Assembly (NCBI RefSeq): GCF_904849725.1
Contig: NC_058521.1
Coordinates: forward strand, 142,628,744 to 142,692,743
Reading direction: 5' to 3'
DNA length: 64,000 nucleotides
Source of the DNA: Hordeum vulgare subsp. vulgare
Taxonomy: Eukaryota > Streptophyta > Magnoliopsida > Poales > Poaceae
Shown: positions 1 to 11,055 of the stretch, piece by piece
Position numbering within the stretch: position 1 is the stretch's first letter
How the letters are laid out: every line of letters begins with the position of its first letter
Notes under the pieces: model-generated
What the model was told of the DNA's origin: nothing
Database searches by the model: none
Seen by the model: only the letters and a program-made list of their open reading frames with translations
Made by a program: the position numbers and the translations under genes

Positions 1-182
1 TCATAACTGAAGGTGAATCAAGTGCAGAGCTAGATGGCAGTTCCTTACCTTTCCTCCTAGTTGAGGGAAAGATTTTAGTTCTTGGATCTTTTGGATTCCT
101 CATAGTGACCAGCAGACGTAAATCCCAAGTGACTGAGAGAATATAGTTGTGCTTCCCCGACAACGGCGCCAGAAAATAGTCT
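1..182 (-). mobile_element. Element A: internal region beside the 5' LTR, cut by window start
   Basis: On the minus strand this follows the LTR at 183-1604 and contains the primer binding site, so it is the start of the internal region of a minus-strand LTR retrotransposon. The rest of A lies left of the window. No coding sequence is recognisable in this short stretch. Confidence 0.7.
154..171 (-). promoter_or_regulatory. Primer binding site of element A (tRNA-Asp type)
   Basis: On the minus strand this reads TGGCGCCGTTGTCGGGGA. That is complementary, with one mismatch, to the 3' end of plant tRNA-Asp(GUC), which ends in CCCCGGCAACGGCGCCA. It would prime minus-strand DNA synthesis and fixes A as minus-oriented with its 5' LTR to the right. 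Confidence 0.8.
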
Positions 183-1604
183 TCATAACCCACAAGTATA
201 GGGGATCGCAACAGTTCTCGAGGGTAGAGTATTCAACCCAAATTTATTGATTGACTCAAGGGGAAGCGAAAGAATGTTCTCAAGTATTAGCAATTGAGTT
301 GTCAATTCAACCACACATGAAAGATTTAGTGTCTGCAGCAAAATATCAGTAGCAAAGTAGTATGATAGCAGCAGTAGCAACAATAACCACTAGCAGCAAA
401 GTAACAACAGTAGCAACTGAGTAACATCAACAACAGTGACAGCAGTAGCAGCAAAGTAATGTAGCAAGGACCAGTAGTAAAAGAGTCATAGGCATTGGAT
501 CGGTGATGGATGATTATGCCGGATGTGATTCATCATGTAACAACTATAGCGTGGAGAGATATGTAACTAGCCCCCGTTTGTCAATCTAATGTAGGCATGT
601 ATTCCGTATGTAGTCATACGTGCTTAGGGAAAAGAACTTGCATGATATCTATTGTCCATCCCTCCCGTGGCAGCGGGGTCCTAATGGAAACTACGGGATA
701 TTAAGGTTCTCCTTTTAATAAAGAACCGGACCAACGCATTAACACTTGGTGAATACATGAACTCCTCATACCATGGTCATCTCCGGGAGTGGTTTCGGCT
801 ATTGTCACTCCGGGGTTCCCGGGTCATAACACATAGTAGGTGACTACAACTTGCAAGATAGGATCTAAAACACACATATATTGGCGACAATATAATAGGT
901 TCAGACCTGAAAGCATGGCACTCGGGCCCTAGTGACAAGCATTAAGCATGGCAAAGTAGTAGCAACATCAATCTCACAACATAGTGGATACTAGGGATCA
1001 ATCCCCGTCAAAACTAACTCGATTACATGATAGATCTCATCCAACCCATCACCGTCCAGCAAGCCTACGATGAGATTACTCACGAACGGTGAAGAGCATC
1101 ATGGAATTAGCGATGGAGGAAGGTTGATGATGACGATGGCGACGATCTCCCCTCTGCGGAGCCCAGAACGGACTCCAGATCTGCCCTCGAGAGGAAGAAC
1201 AGGAGGTGGCGGCGCCTCCGTATCGTAAAACGCGATGAATCCTTCTCCCTGATTTTTTCCGGACGAAACGGAATATATAGAGCTGAGATTGGAGGCGGTG
1301 GAGCCTCGTGGGCCCCGCAAGCCTGCCAGGCACGGCCAGGGGGGTGGTCGCGCCTCCTGGGCTTGTGGCCCACTGGCTCACCTCCTCCGGTGGTTCTTTG
1401 CGCTGGTATTTTTCATTAATTCCAGAAAAATTCTCCGTAACTTTTCAGGTCATTCCGAGAACTTTATTTCTGCACAAAAACAACACCATGGCAATTCTGC
1501 TGAAAACAACGTTTGTCCGGGTTAGTTCCATTCAAATCATGCAAGTTAGAGTCCAAAACAAGGGCAAAAGAGTTCGGAAAAGTAGATACGACGGAGACGT
1601 ATCA
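183..1604 (-). repeat. 5' LTR of element A (about 1.42 kb)
   Basis: On the minus strand the LTR opens with TGATACGTCTCCGTCGTATC at 1604 and ends about 11 bases before the primer site. The expected terminal CA appears mutated, so position 183 is approximate. A TATA-like box on the minus strand lies at about 1270-1279. Positions 330-480 are rich in AGC/AAC trinucleotides. The start resembles Triticeae gypsy LTRs of Sabrina type, which is a resemblance only. At 1605 the sequence changes abruptly into the LTR of element B, so A inserted into B. Confidence 0.75.
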
Positions 1605-2492
1605 GATCTTCATGGAGATCTATCCGATGTAATCTTCTTTTGCGGTGTGTTTGTCGAGATCCGATGAATTGTGGATTTATAATCAGATTATCTATGAATC
1701 TTATTTGAGTTTCTTCTGATCTCTTATATGCATGATTTCATATCCTTGTAATTCTCTTCGAGTTGTGGGTTTTGTTTGGCCAACTTGATCTATGATTCTT
1801 TCAATGGGAGAAGTGCTTGGTTTTGGGTTCATACCATGCGGTGACCTCACCCAGTGACAAAAGGGGTAGCGAGGCACGCATCGTGTTGTTGCCATCAAGG
1901 GTAAAAAGATGGGGTTTTCATCATTGGTTTGTGTTTATCCCTCTACATCATGTCATCTTGCTTAATGCGTTACTCTGTTCGTCATGAACTCAATACACTA
2001 GATGCATGCTGGATAGCGGTCGATGTGTGGAGTAATTGTAGTAGATGCAAAAAGTATCGGTCTACTTGTCTCGGACGTGATGCCTATATGTATGATCATT
2101 GCCTTAGATATCGTCATGACTTTGCGCAGTTCTATCAATTGCTCGACAGTAATTCGTTCACCCACCGTATTATTTTCTATTTTGAGAGAAGCCTCTAGTG
2201 AACACTATGGCCCCCGGGTCTACTTCACACCATATTTTCAGCCTTACAATTTAACTTCGTTGCACTTTCCGCCTTCAGATCTCATTTTGCAATCAATCTT
2301 GAAGGGATTGACAACCCCTTTATAGCGTAGGGTGCAAGCTCTTTTGTGTTTGCGCAGGTACTCTGGACCTGGCGCGATTCTCCTACTGTATTGATACCTT
2401 GGTTCTCAAACTGAGGGAAATACTTACTGCTCCTGTGCTGCATCGCCCTTTCTTCTTCAAGGGAAAAACCAACGCAAGCTCAAGAGGCAGCA
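1605..2492 (+). repeat. 5' LTR remnant of element B (3' portion)
   Basis: This matches the second half of the element C LTR, including the stretch beginning ATCTATCCGATGTAATC and the late segment on tgataccttggttctcaaac. The 5' half lies beyond element A, outside the window. The right end is uncertain. The phrase GAAGTATTTCTG occurs before a second similar GAAGAATTTCTGGCG, so the LTR could end at 2492 or about 2515. Confidence 0.75.
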
Positions 2493-2525
2493 GAAGTATT
2501 TCTGTTGCCGTAGCAGAAGAATTTC

Positions 2526-2543
2526 TGGCGCTGTTGCCGGGGA
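2526..2543 (+). promoter_or_regulatory. Primer binding site of element B
   Basis: TGGCGCTGTTGCCGGGGA is complementary to the tRNA-Asp 3' end with one mismatch. It sits just after the LTR remnant and before the gag leader, confirming plus orientation. Confidence 0.85.
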
Positions 2544-2913
2544 GGATCAAGTCAAGAACTCATCCAAGTAAGTGTCGCAAACTCATCTCTTGCATTTACT
2601 TTTTTCCCTCTCGTTTTCCTCTCCCCCACTTCTGAAAAACAAAAAATTACAAAAATATTTGCCCTTTTCTTCGTTTGCCTTTTTTCGTTTGCCCTTTTCT
2701 CTCGCTTGCTTTCTGTTTTCTTGTGTGCTTGCTTGCTTGCTGAAGTCACCCTGACTTAAAACACCGAACTTTGTAACTTCTCGAATACTAATAATTATGA
2801 TTTTATTAGTACTCCGATTGCTCCCGCCACTAGTGCGGAATCATACGAAATCAATGCTGCTTTGCTGAATCTTGTTTTGAAAGAGCAATTCTCCGGCCTT
2901 CCTAGTGAAGATG
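2544..2913 (+). pseudogene. Element B gag leader and N-terminus (broken)
   Basis: This is colinear with 4561-4920 of element C: a pyrimidine-rich leader, then a gag N-terminal region. Where C has its gag ATG (4754), B reads CTG. Where C reads GAAAAC soon after, B has TAAAAC, so both the start and an early codon are lost. The segment ends at the copy of AGATG (2909-2913) duplicated by insertion of C. The gag sequence resumes at 11056. Confidence 0.7.
2909..2913. repeat. Target site duplication of C, left copy (AGATG)
   Basis: AGATG lies directly before the 5' LTR of C and is repeated exactly at 11051-11055 directly after its 3' LTR. It is the footprint of integrase-mediated insertion into the gag of B. 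Confidence 0.95.
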
Positions 2914-4532
2914 TGATACGTCTCAAACGTATCTATAATTTTTGATGGTTTCACGCTGTTATCTTGTCTTCTTTGGTTGTTTTATGTACCTTTTATATCT
3001 TTTTTGGGACTAACTTATTAATTCAGTGCCTAGTGCCAGTTCCTGTTTTTTCCATGTTTTTGACTCTTTTCAGATCTGATTTTGGAACGAAGTCCAAATG
3101 GAAGAAAACCCCGAAATGATTTTTTCCCGAACGGAAGAAGACCAGGGGGCTTTTGGGCCAGGCCAGGTGGGCTCTGGGGAGCCCACAAGCCCCCACTCCG
3201 CCACCAGGGGGAGGCGGCGGTGGACAGGCTTGTGGCTTCCCTGGCCGCCCCCTCACCTAGGTCTTTGGCCTATAAATTCCCAAATATTCCGCAAAAAATC
3301 AGGGGAGCCTCGAAAATACTTTTCCGCCGCTGCAAGCTTCTGTTTCCGCGAGATCTCATCTGGAGACCCTTCCCGGTGCCTTGCCGGAGGGGACTTTGGA
3401 GTTGGAGGGCTTCTTCATCATCATCATCGCCCCTCCAATGACTCGTGAGTAGTTCACTTCAGACCTACGGGTCCATAGTTAGTGGCTAGATGGCTTCTTC
3501 TCTCTCTTGGATCTTCAATACAAAGTTCTCCATGATCTTCATGGAGATCTATCCGATGTAATCTTCTTTGGCGGTGTGTTTGTCGAGATCCGATGAATTG
3601 TGGATTTGTGATCAGATTATCTATGATATATATTTGAGTCTTTGCTGATTTCTTATATGCATGATTTGATATCCTTGTAAGTCTCTCCGAGTCTTGGGTT
3701 TTGTTTGGCCAACTAGATCTATGATTCTTGCAATGGGAGAAGTGCTTGGTTTTGGGTTCTGCCATGTGGTGACCTTTCCCAGTGACAGTAGGGGCAGCAA
3801 GGCACACATCAAGTAGTTGCCATCAAGGGTAAAAAGATGGGGGTTTTTATCATTGGTTTGAGATTATCCCTCTACATCATGTCATTTTGCTTAAGGCGTT
3901 ACTCTATTCTTATGGACTTAATACACTAGATGCATGCTGGATAGCGGTCGACGTGTGGAGTAATAGTAGTAGATGTAGAAAGTATCGGTCTACTTGTTTT
4001 GGACGTGATGCCTATAGATATAATCATTGCATAGATATCGTCACGACTTTGCGCGGTTCTATTAATTGCCCGACAGTAATTTGTTCACACACCGTCTACT
4101 TGCTTTCATGAGAGAAGCCACTAGTAAACACTACGGCCCCCGGGTCTATTCACATCCATCGTTTACACCTCCGCTTTTACTTTGCTTTGTTACTTTGGTG
4201 CTTTCAGTTCTCACTTGGCAAACAATGTATAAGGGATTGACAACCCCTTCATAGCGTTGGGTGCAAGCTTTTGTGTTTGTGCAGGATCTTGAGATACTCC
4301 TCCACTGGATTGATACCTTTGTTCTCAAACTAAGGGAAATACTTACCGTCGCTGTGCTACATCACCCTTTCCACTTCAAGGGAACACCAACGCAAGGCTC
4401 CAAGGCCACGGGGGAAATCCTTTGCATACTTGCCTAGGAAGTCCCTTAAGGCATAGCCACATCTGAAGGATTCCTGGTGCCGTTGACACACCTATTTCTG
4501 GCACCGTTGCCGGGGATACACATCAAACATCA
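2914..4532 (+). repeat. 5' LTR of element C (1619 bp)
   Basis: It begins TGATACGTCTCAAACGTATC and ends in ACATCA. A TATA box (TATAAAT) lies at 3271-3277, consistent with a promoter for the genomic RNA. The last 68 bases (4465-4532) have no counterpart in the related LTRs of D. They contain two primer-site-like copies (4475-4485 and 4499-4516). Confidence 0.93.
3271..3278 (+). promoter_or_regulatory. TATA box in the 5' LTR of C
   Basis: TATAAATT follows a GC-rich stretch, about 360 bases into the LTR. The 3' LTR has the same box at 9790-9796, and D has a TATATATTC box at the matching place (13919-13927, minus strand). The probable transcription start lies 25-35 bases downstream. This is inferred from position and conservation. 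Confidence 0.55.
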
Positions 4533-4542
4533 GAAGTATTTC

Positions 4543-4560
4543 TGGCGCCGTTGCCGTGGA
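4543..4560 (+). promoter_or_regulatory. Primer binding site of element C
   Basis: TGGCGCCGTTGCCGTGGA lies ten bases after the 5' LTR. It matches the complement of the tRNA-Asp 3' end with one mismatch. Confidence 0.9.
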
Positions 4561-4753
4561 GGAGAAATCAAGATCTACCCAAGTAGGTCTCACAAACTCT
4601 TCTCCTGCATTTACTTTTGTTGCGAGTTGCCTCTCGTTTCCTCTCCCCCACTTCACATTTGCCGTTTTCATTCGCCTTTCGCCTTCACCGTTTTCTTTTG
4701 TCTTTGCCGGTTTTCTTGCTTGCTTGTGTGCTTGTTTGTTTGTTGAAGACATC

Positions 4754-6776
4754 ATGTCTGAAAACACCAAACTTTGCGACTTCTCGAGCACTAATAATAA
4801 TGATTTTATTAGTACTCCGATTGCTCCCGCCACTAGTGCGGAATCGTATTAAATCAACGCAGCTTTGCTGAATCTTGTTATAAAAGAGCAATTCTCTGGC
4901 CTTCCTAGTGAAGATGCCGCATCCCATCTCAATACATTCATTGAGCTTTGTGATATGCAAAAGAAAAGAGATGTGGGTAATGACGTGATTAAGTTGAAAC
5001 TTTTTTCCTTTCTCGTTGCGAGATCGTGCAAAAACTTGGTTTTCTTCTTTGCCTAAAAATAGTATCGATTCTTGGGATAAGTGCAAAGGTGCTTACATAT
5101 CCAAGTATTTTCCGCCAGCTAAGATCATCTCCTTACGTAACGATATCATGAATTTCAAGCAACTTGATCATGAACAGGTTGCACAATCTTGGGAGAGGAT
5201 GAAGCTTATGATTAGAAATTGTCCCGCTCATGGCTTGAGTTTGATGATGATTATACAATTTTTTTACGCTGGCTTGAATTTCGCTTCTCGCAATATCTTG
5301 GACTCCGCCTCAGGTGGAACGTTCATGGAAATCACGTTAGGAGACGCTACAAAACTCCTAGACAATATCATGACCAACTACTCTCAGTGGCACACTGAAA
5401 GGTCGCCTGCTAGCAAAAAGGTGCACGCTATAGAATAGATTAACTCGCTTAGTGCTAAGATGGACGAGTTGATGAATTTGGTTGCTAGTAGAAACGCTAG
5501 TTTGGACGTGAATTTTGTTGGTAGGAACAATTTTGGCAACAACAATGCCTTTAGAGGAAACTATGTTCCTAGGCCTTTTCCTAGTAACTCCTCTAACAAT
5601 TATGGCAATTCCTATGGCAACACTTATGGACATCACAACAAATTAGCCTCTGATTTAGAGAGTAATATCAAAGAGTTCATCAACTCTCAAAAGATTTTCA
5701 ATGCGTCCATAGAGGAAAAACTACTCAAAATAAACGATTTGGCTAAGAGCATTGATAGGATGTCTTGTGATATTGATGCTTTCAAAGTTAGATGCGCTCC
5801 TCCCAAGGTCAACTTTGATGAAACTTTGAAATCTATGCGTATCTCTATGAATGAGAGCAAAGAAAGAACCGCCCAAATTCGCTCTAGACATGAATGGTTT
5901 AAAAGGGTGAATTCTAGTGATGCAAATCACGAAGATTTTAAAGTGCTTGGTGTGTCTCCTCTTGAATCTTTGTTTTCGCGTGTCAAACCTACTTATGGAG
6001 GGGCTAGATATGAATCCACTTTGGTTGAAAAACGCCCCAATGATTCGGAGTCCACCTATCTTGATGATAAAGGTGTGGAGAGTGGAGTAGAAGAAGTCAA
6101 AATTTTGGGTACTAATGAAACTCCCACTTTGGATTTCAAGGAATTCAATTATGATAATTGCTCCTTGTTTGAATGCATTTCTTTGATGCAATCCATTGCA
6201 AACTCTTCACATGCTTATAGCCAAAGCAAAGCCTTTACCGCGCATATCGTTGATGCTATGATGAAATCTCTTGAAGAGAAGCTCAAACTAGAAGTCTATA
6301 TACCTAGAAAACTTCATGATGAGTGGGAACCTACTATCAAAATCAAGATAAAAAACTATGAGCGCAATGCTTTGTGTGATTTGGGTGCTCGTGTTTCCGC
6401 GATTCTAAAGTCTTTATGTGATATTCTTGGTTTTCATGAGATTGAAGAGTATTCTCTTAATTTGCATCTTGCGGATTCTACTCTCAAGAAACCCATGGGG
6501 AGGATCTATGATGTTCTTATCGTTGCAAATAAGAACTATGTACCCGTGGATTTCATTGTACTTGACATAGATTGCAATCCTTCATGTCCCATTATTCTTG
6601 GTAGACCTTTCCTAAGGACTATTGGTGCTATCATCGATATGAAGGAAGGGAATATTAGATTTCAATTTCCTATAAAGAAGGGCATGGAGCACTTTCGAAG
6701 AAAGAAAATAAGATTGCCTTATGAATCTATGATGAGGGCTACCTATGGTTTGAGCACCAAAGATGACTATACGTGA
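4754..6776 (+). pseudogene. Element C gag-protease fusion, broken by two stops and a frameshift
   Basis: The gag start is the ATG at 4754. A TAA interrupts at 4850-4852, a one-base frameshift lies near 5020, and a TAG is at 5436-5438. From 5460 the frame is open for 438 codons. Gag features are a conserved block (phrases such as AKTWFSSLP, YISKYFPPAKI and FKQLDHE) followed by an Asn/Gly-rich stretch around 5530-5640. No CCHC zinc knuckle is visible. The later part holds a retropepsin-like domain: a DLGA active-site motif near 6375, LADST near 6470 and IILGRPFLRT near 6595. The frame ends in TYGLSTKDDYT. Gag packages the RNA and protease would cut the polyprotein. No pol follows. Confidence 0.85.
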
Positions 6777-7399
6777 TTCCATCACTTTCGCCTAGCTAAG
6801 GGCGTTAAACAAAAGCGCTTGTTGGGAGGCAACCCAACGAATCTATCCTTTTTCTTTCTGTTTTGTGTTTTCCACATTTTCATAATTCTGTTATGATTGT
6901 GTTTTTGTGTTTCTTTTTTGCGTTTGTGCCAAGCAAAACCGTTATGATTAGTCTTGGGGATGATCGTTTGGTCATGCTGGAAAAGACAGAAACTTTTTTT
7001 TTCTCTAAGAGCTTTTGAGTTGATTCTTTTTGGTGCTGATTGCTACACAAATTCTTCAGACTTTCGTAATTTTTCAGAATTTTTGAAGTACCAGAGGTAT
7101 ACGAAATATACAGATTGCTACAGACTGGTCTGCTGTTAACAGATTCTGTTTTTGTTTAGTTGGTTGCTTATTTTGATGAAACTATGGATAGTATCGGGGG
7201 GTATTAGCCATGGAAGATTGAAAGTACAGTAACCCAACATCAACCCAAGTAGAATTTAAGTTTGCTACAGTACCTGAGGAAGTGGTGGTTTGCTTTCTTG
7301 TACTAATGTTATCATGAGTTTCTGTTTAAGTTTCGTGTTGTGAAGTTTTCAAGTTTAGGGTGAAGTTCTTATGGACAAAAAGATAAAGAGTGGCAAGAT

Positions 7400-7490
7400 C
7401 TCAAGCTTGGGGATTCCCAAGGCACCCCAAGAGATTCAAGGATGCCGTAAAAGCCTAAGCTTGGGGATGCCCCGAGAAGGCATCCCCTCT
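7400..7490 (+). promoter_or_regulatory. Internal polypurine-tract copies and hairpin in C
   Basis: AAGCTTGGGGAT occurs twice here (about 7401-7412 and 7452-7463), identical to the core of the terminal tract at 9413-9428. The second copy continues as GGGGATGCC, then a short loop, then GGCATCCCC, so it can fold into a hairpin. The same module occurs in D (about 16255-16335) and H (about 50098-50190). Role unknown; a second plus-strand primer or an RNA packaging structure are possibilities. Confidence 0.6.
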
Positions 7491-7659
7491 CTCGTCTTCA
7501 ATCCATCGGGAACGTTACTTGGGGCTATATTTTTATTCACCACATGTTATGTGTTTTTGCTTGGAGCGTCTTGTATCATAGGAGTCTTTTATTTATGTTG
7601 TGTCACAATCATCCTTGCTGCACACCTAGAGAGAGAGACATGCACACACCGTGATTTTG

Positions 7660-7770
7660 TCGAGCTTCACTTATATCTTTTGGTAGACAATTCAGCTCAC
7701 ATGTGCTTCACTTATATCTTTTGAGCTAGATACTTTTGCTCTATGTGCATCACTTATATCTTTTAGAGCA
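7660..7770 (+). repeat. Three repeated CTTCACTTATATCTTTT boxes in C
   Basis: Near-identical boxes start at about 7664, 7705 and 7748, spaced about 40 bases apart. Each has a GAGC or AGCTC flank. D has three on the opposite strand (about 15970-16080), and H has a degenerate series (about 50366-50600). Conservation of repeat number and spacing suggests a cis-acting element of unknown function. Confidence 0.65.
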
Positions 7771-9412
7771 CAGCGGTGCGTGGCTTGGTAGTTGATCTAT
7801 GCTTTGAAATAAGTCTCAAAAGGGGTAGTTATCCAAAGGGATACAAAAACTTCCACCTTCATGTGCATTGAATAGTTAGAGAAGTTTGATTCATCCCAAT
7901 TAGTTTTGAGTTGTGGTTATGGTAATATTGAAGTCATGCTAGTAAGGTGTTGTGGATCTAGAAATACTTGTGTTGAAGTTAGTGATTCCCGTAGCATGCA
8001 CGTATGGTGAACCTCTATGTGATGAAATTTGAGCATGATTAGTATATTGATTGTCATCCTTTGCGTGGCGGTCGGCATCGCGCGATGGTTTATACCTACC
8101 AACTCTTCCCCTAGGAGTATGCGTTGAATGCTTTGTTTCGATTACTAATAAAACTTTTACAACAAGTATATGAGTTCTTCATGACTAATGTTGAGTCCAT
8201 GGTTTAGATGCAATTTCACCTACCACAATCACTATCTTCTTAGTGCCATGCAACTTCCGCCGATGCACAAAATCCACCATTAGCCTCCCTCAAAACAGCC
8301 ACCATACCTACCTACTATGGCTTTTTCAAAGTCATTCCGAGATATATTGCCATGCAACTACCACCATGACATGTGCCACCACGTCTACTTTGCCTTTGCA
8401 TGATCGTAAGATAGTTAGCATGATGTTTCCATTGATGTCTATGCCATGGTAGATCATTGCCATGGTACACTATCGAAGGCATTCCATATAGAGTCATAGT
8501 TGCTCTAAGTTTTGAGTTGAAAGTGTGATGATTATCATTAGTGGAGCATTGTCCCATGTGATGAAATAAAAGAGGCCAAAGAAGCCCACCAAAAAAAATA
8601 AAAAAAAGAGGACAAAGAGCCCACCAAAAAAAATGAGAGAAAAAGAGAGAAGGGACAATGCTACCACTTATTCCACACTTGTGCATATTAAGCACCATGA
8701 TCTTCATGATTGAGAGTCTCTCGTTTTGTCACCACCATATAGCTAGTGGAAATTTTTCATTATATAACTTGGCTTGTATATTCCAATGATAGGCTTCCTC
8801 AAAATTGCCTTAGGTCTTCGTGAGCAAGCAAGTTGGATACACACCCACTAGTTTCTTTAAGAGCTTTCACATACTCGTAGCTCTAGTGCATCATTTGTAT
8901 GGCAATCCCTACTCATTCCCATTGATATCTATTGATGAGCATCTCCACAGCTCATTAATATGCCTAGTTAATGTGACTATCTTCTCCTTTTTTGTCTTGC
9001 AACCTCCACTACATTCCACACCATCTATAGTGCTATAACCATGGCTCACGCTCATGTATTGCGTGAGAGTTGAAAAGGTTTGAGAAAGTAAAGGTGTGAA
9101 ACAATTACTTGGCCAATACCGGGGTTGTGCATGATTTAAATTAGTTGTGCAATGATGATAGAGCATGGCCAGACTATATGATTTTCTAGGGATAACTTTC
9201 TTTTGACCTTGTTATTTTGAAAGTTCATGATTACATTGCTAGTTTGCTTGAATTATTATTGTTTCCACGTCAATAGAAACTATTGTTTTGAATCTAATGG
9301 ATCTGAAAATTCACGTCACATAAGAGGAATTACAAAGGACACCTATGCTAGGTAGCATGAAAGCATCAAAAATTCATTCTTATCACTTCCCTACTCGAGG
9401 ACGAGCAGGAGT

Positions 9413-9428
9413 TAAGCTTGGGGATGCT
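9413..9428 (+). promoter_or_regulatory. Polypurine tract of element C
   Basis: TAAGCTTGGGGATGCT abuts the 3' LTR start at 9429, as expected for the plus-strand primer. It is preceded by the family phrase ACTCGAGGACGAGCAGG. Confidence 0.85.
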
Positions 9429-11050
9429 TGATACGTCTCAAACGTATATATAATTTTTGATGGTTTCACGCTGTTATCTTGTCTTCTTTGGTTGTTTTAT
9501 GTACCTTTTATATCTTTTTTCGGACTAACTTATTAATTCAGTGCCAAGTGCCAGTTCCAGTTTTTTTTCCGTGTTTTTGACTCTTTTTAGATCTGATTTT
9601 GGAACGGAGTCCAAACGGAAGAAAAACCCCGAAATGATTTTTTCCCGAACGGAAGAAGACCATGGGGCTTTTGGGCCAGGTCAGGTGAGCTCCAGGGAAC
9701 CCACAAGCCCCCACTCCGCCACTAGGAGGGAGGCGGCGGTGGGCAGGCTTGTGGCCTCGCTGGCCGCCCCCTGACTTAGGTATTTGGCCTATAAATTCTC
9801 AAATATTCCACAAAAAAATCAGGGGAGCCTCGAAAATACTTTTCCGCCGCCGCAAGCTTCTGTTTCCGCGAGATCTGATCTAGAGACCCTTCCCGGTGCC
9901 CTGCCGGAGGGGACTTTGGAGTTGGAGGGCTTCATCATCATCGTCATCGCCCTCCAATGACTCATGAGTAGTTCACTTCAGACCTACGGGTCCGTAGTTA
10001 GTAGCTAGATGGCTTCTTCTCTCTCTTGGATCTTCAATACAAAGTTCTCCATGATCTTCATGGAGATCTATCCAATGTAATCTTCTTTGGCGGTTTGTTT
10101 GTCGAGATCCGATGAATTGTGGATTTGTGATCAGATTGTCTATGATATATATTTGAGTCTTTGCTGATTTATTATATGCATGATTTCATATCCTTGTAAG
10201 TTTCTCCGAGTCTTGGGTTTTGTGTGGCCAACTAGATCTATGATTCTTGCAATGGGAGAAGTGCTTGGTTTTGGGTTCTACCATGTGGTGACCTTTCCCA
10301 GAGACAGTAGGGGCAGCAAGGCACACATCAAGTAGTTGCCATCAAGGGTAAAAAGATGGGGTTTTGATCATTGGTTTGAGATTATCCCTCTACATCATGT
10401 CATCTTGCTTAAGGCGTTACTCTGTTCTTATGGACTTAATACACTAGATGCATGCTCGATAGCGGTCAACGTGTGGAGTAATAGTGGTAGATGCCGAAAG
10501 TATCGGTCTACTTGTTTTGGACGTGATGCCTATAGATATAATCATTGCATAGATATCGTCACGACTTTGCGCGGTTCTATCAATTGCTCGACAGTAATTT
10601 GTTCACCCACCGTCTACTTGCTTTCATGAGAGAAGCCACTAGTAAACACTACGACCCCCGGGTCTATTCACATCCATCGTTTACACCTCCGCTTTTACTT
10701 TGCTTTGTTACGTTGTTGCTTTCAGTTCTCACTTCGCCAACAATCTATAAGGGATTGACAAGCCCTTCATAGCGTTGGGTGCAAGCTTTTGTGTTTGTGC
10801 AGGATCTTGAGATACTCCTCCACCGGATTGATACCTTGGTTCTCAAACTAAGGGAGATACTTACCATCACTGTGCTACATCACCCTTTCCACTTCAAGGG
10901 AACACCAACGCAAGGCTCCAAGGCCACGGGGGAAATCCTTTGCATACTTGCCTAGGAAGTCCCTTAAGGCGTAGCCGCAGCTGAACGATTCCTGGTGCCG
11001 TCAGCACACCTATTTCTGGCACCGTTGCCGGGGATACACAACAAACATCA
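9429..11050 (+). repeat. 3' LTR of element C (1622 bp)
   Basis: Direct repeat of 2914-4532, with the same TGATACGTCTCAAACG start and ACATCA end. It carries the TATA box at 9790-9796 and the same 67-base terminal extension (10984-11050), with an old primer-site copy at 11017-11034. Confidence 0.93.
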
Positions 11051-11055
11051 AGATG
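11051..11055. repeat. Target site duplication of C, right copy (AGATG)
   Basis: Exact repeat of 2909-2913. The gag of B resumes in this sequence. Confidence 0.95.

Larger units (their letters stand above)
6777..9412 (+). mobile_element. Element C 3' non-coding region
   Basis: About 2.6 kb without convincing coding potential. The first 60 bases (6777-6840, including GCGTTAAAC and TTGGGAGGCAACCCAACG) are also found after the coding region of D. Further on are an internal tract/hairpin module (about 7400-7490), three CTTCACTTATATCTTTT-type boxes (7664-7764), and an AT-rich stretch of adenines near 8580-8650. Short open frames here have no recognisable domain. The whole region has an inverted partner in D (14300-16986). 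Confidence 0.8.
2914..11050 (+). mobile_element. Element C: complete non-autonomous gypsy-like retrotransposon
   Basis: C is an 8137-bp element with two LTRs of about 1.62 kb starting TGATACGTCTCAAACG and ending CA. It has a tRNA-Asp-type primer site, a gag-protease pseudogene (4754-6776), about 2.6 kb of non-coding 3' DNA and a polypurine tract. No reverse transcriptase, RNase H or integrase is present, so it needed enzymes from a helper. Perfect 5-bp target duplications flank it. The first 185 bases of its LTRs differ at roughly 8 places by eye, so the insertion is not very recent. Superfamily is inferred from the gag type, the order of parts and the primer. Confidence 0.95.

Noticed and set aside
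8243..8707. Small open frames in the 3' regions of C and D (about 70-130 codons) as proteins
   Set aside because: The corresponding frames in C and D differ by stops and shifts, use both strands, and show no conserved peptide beyond DNA similarity.
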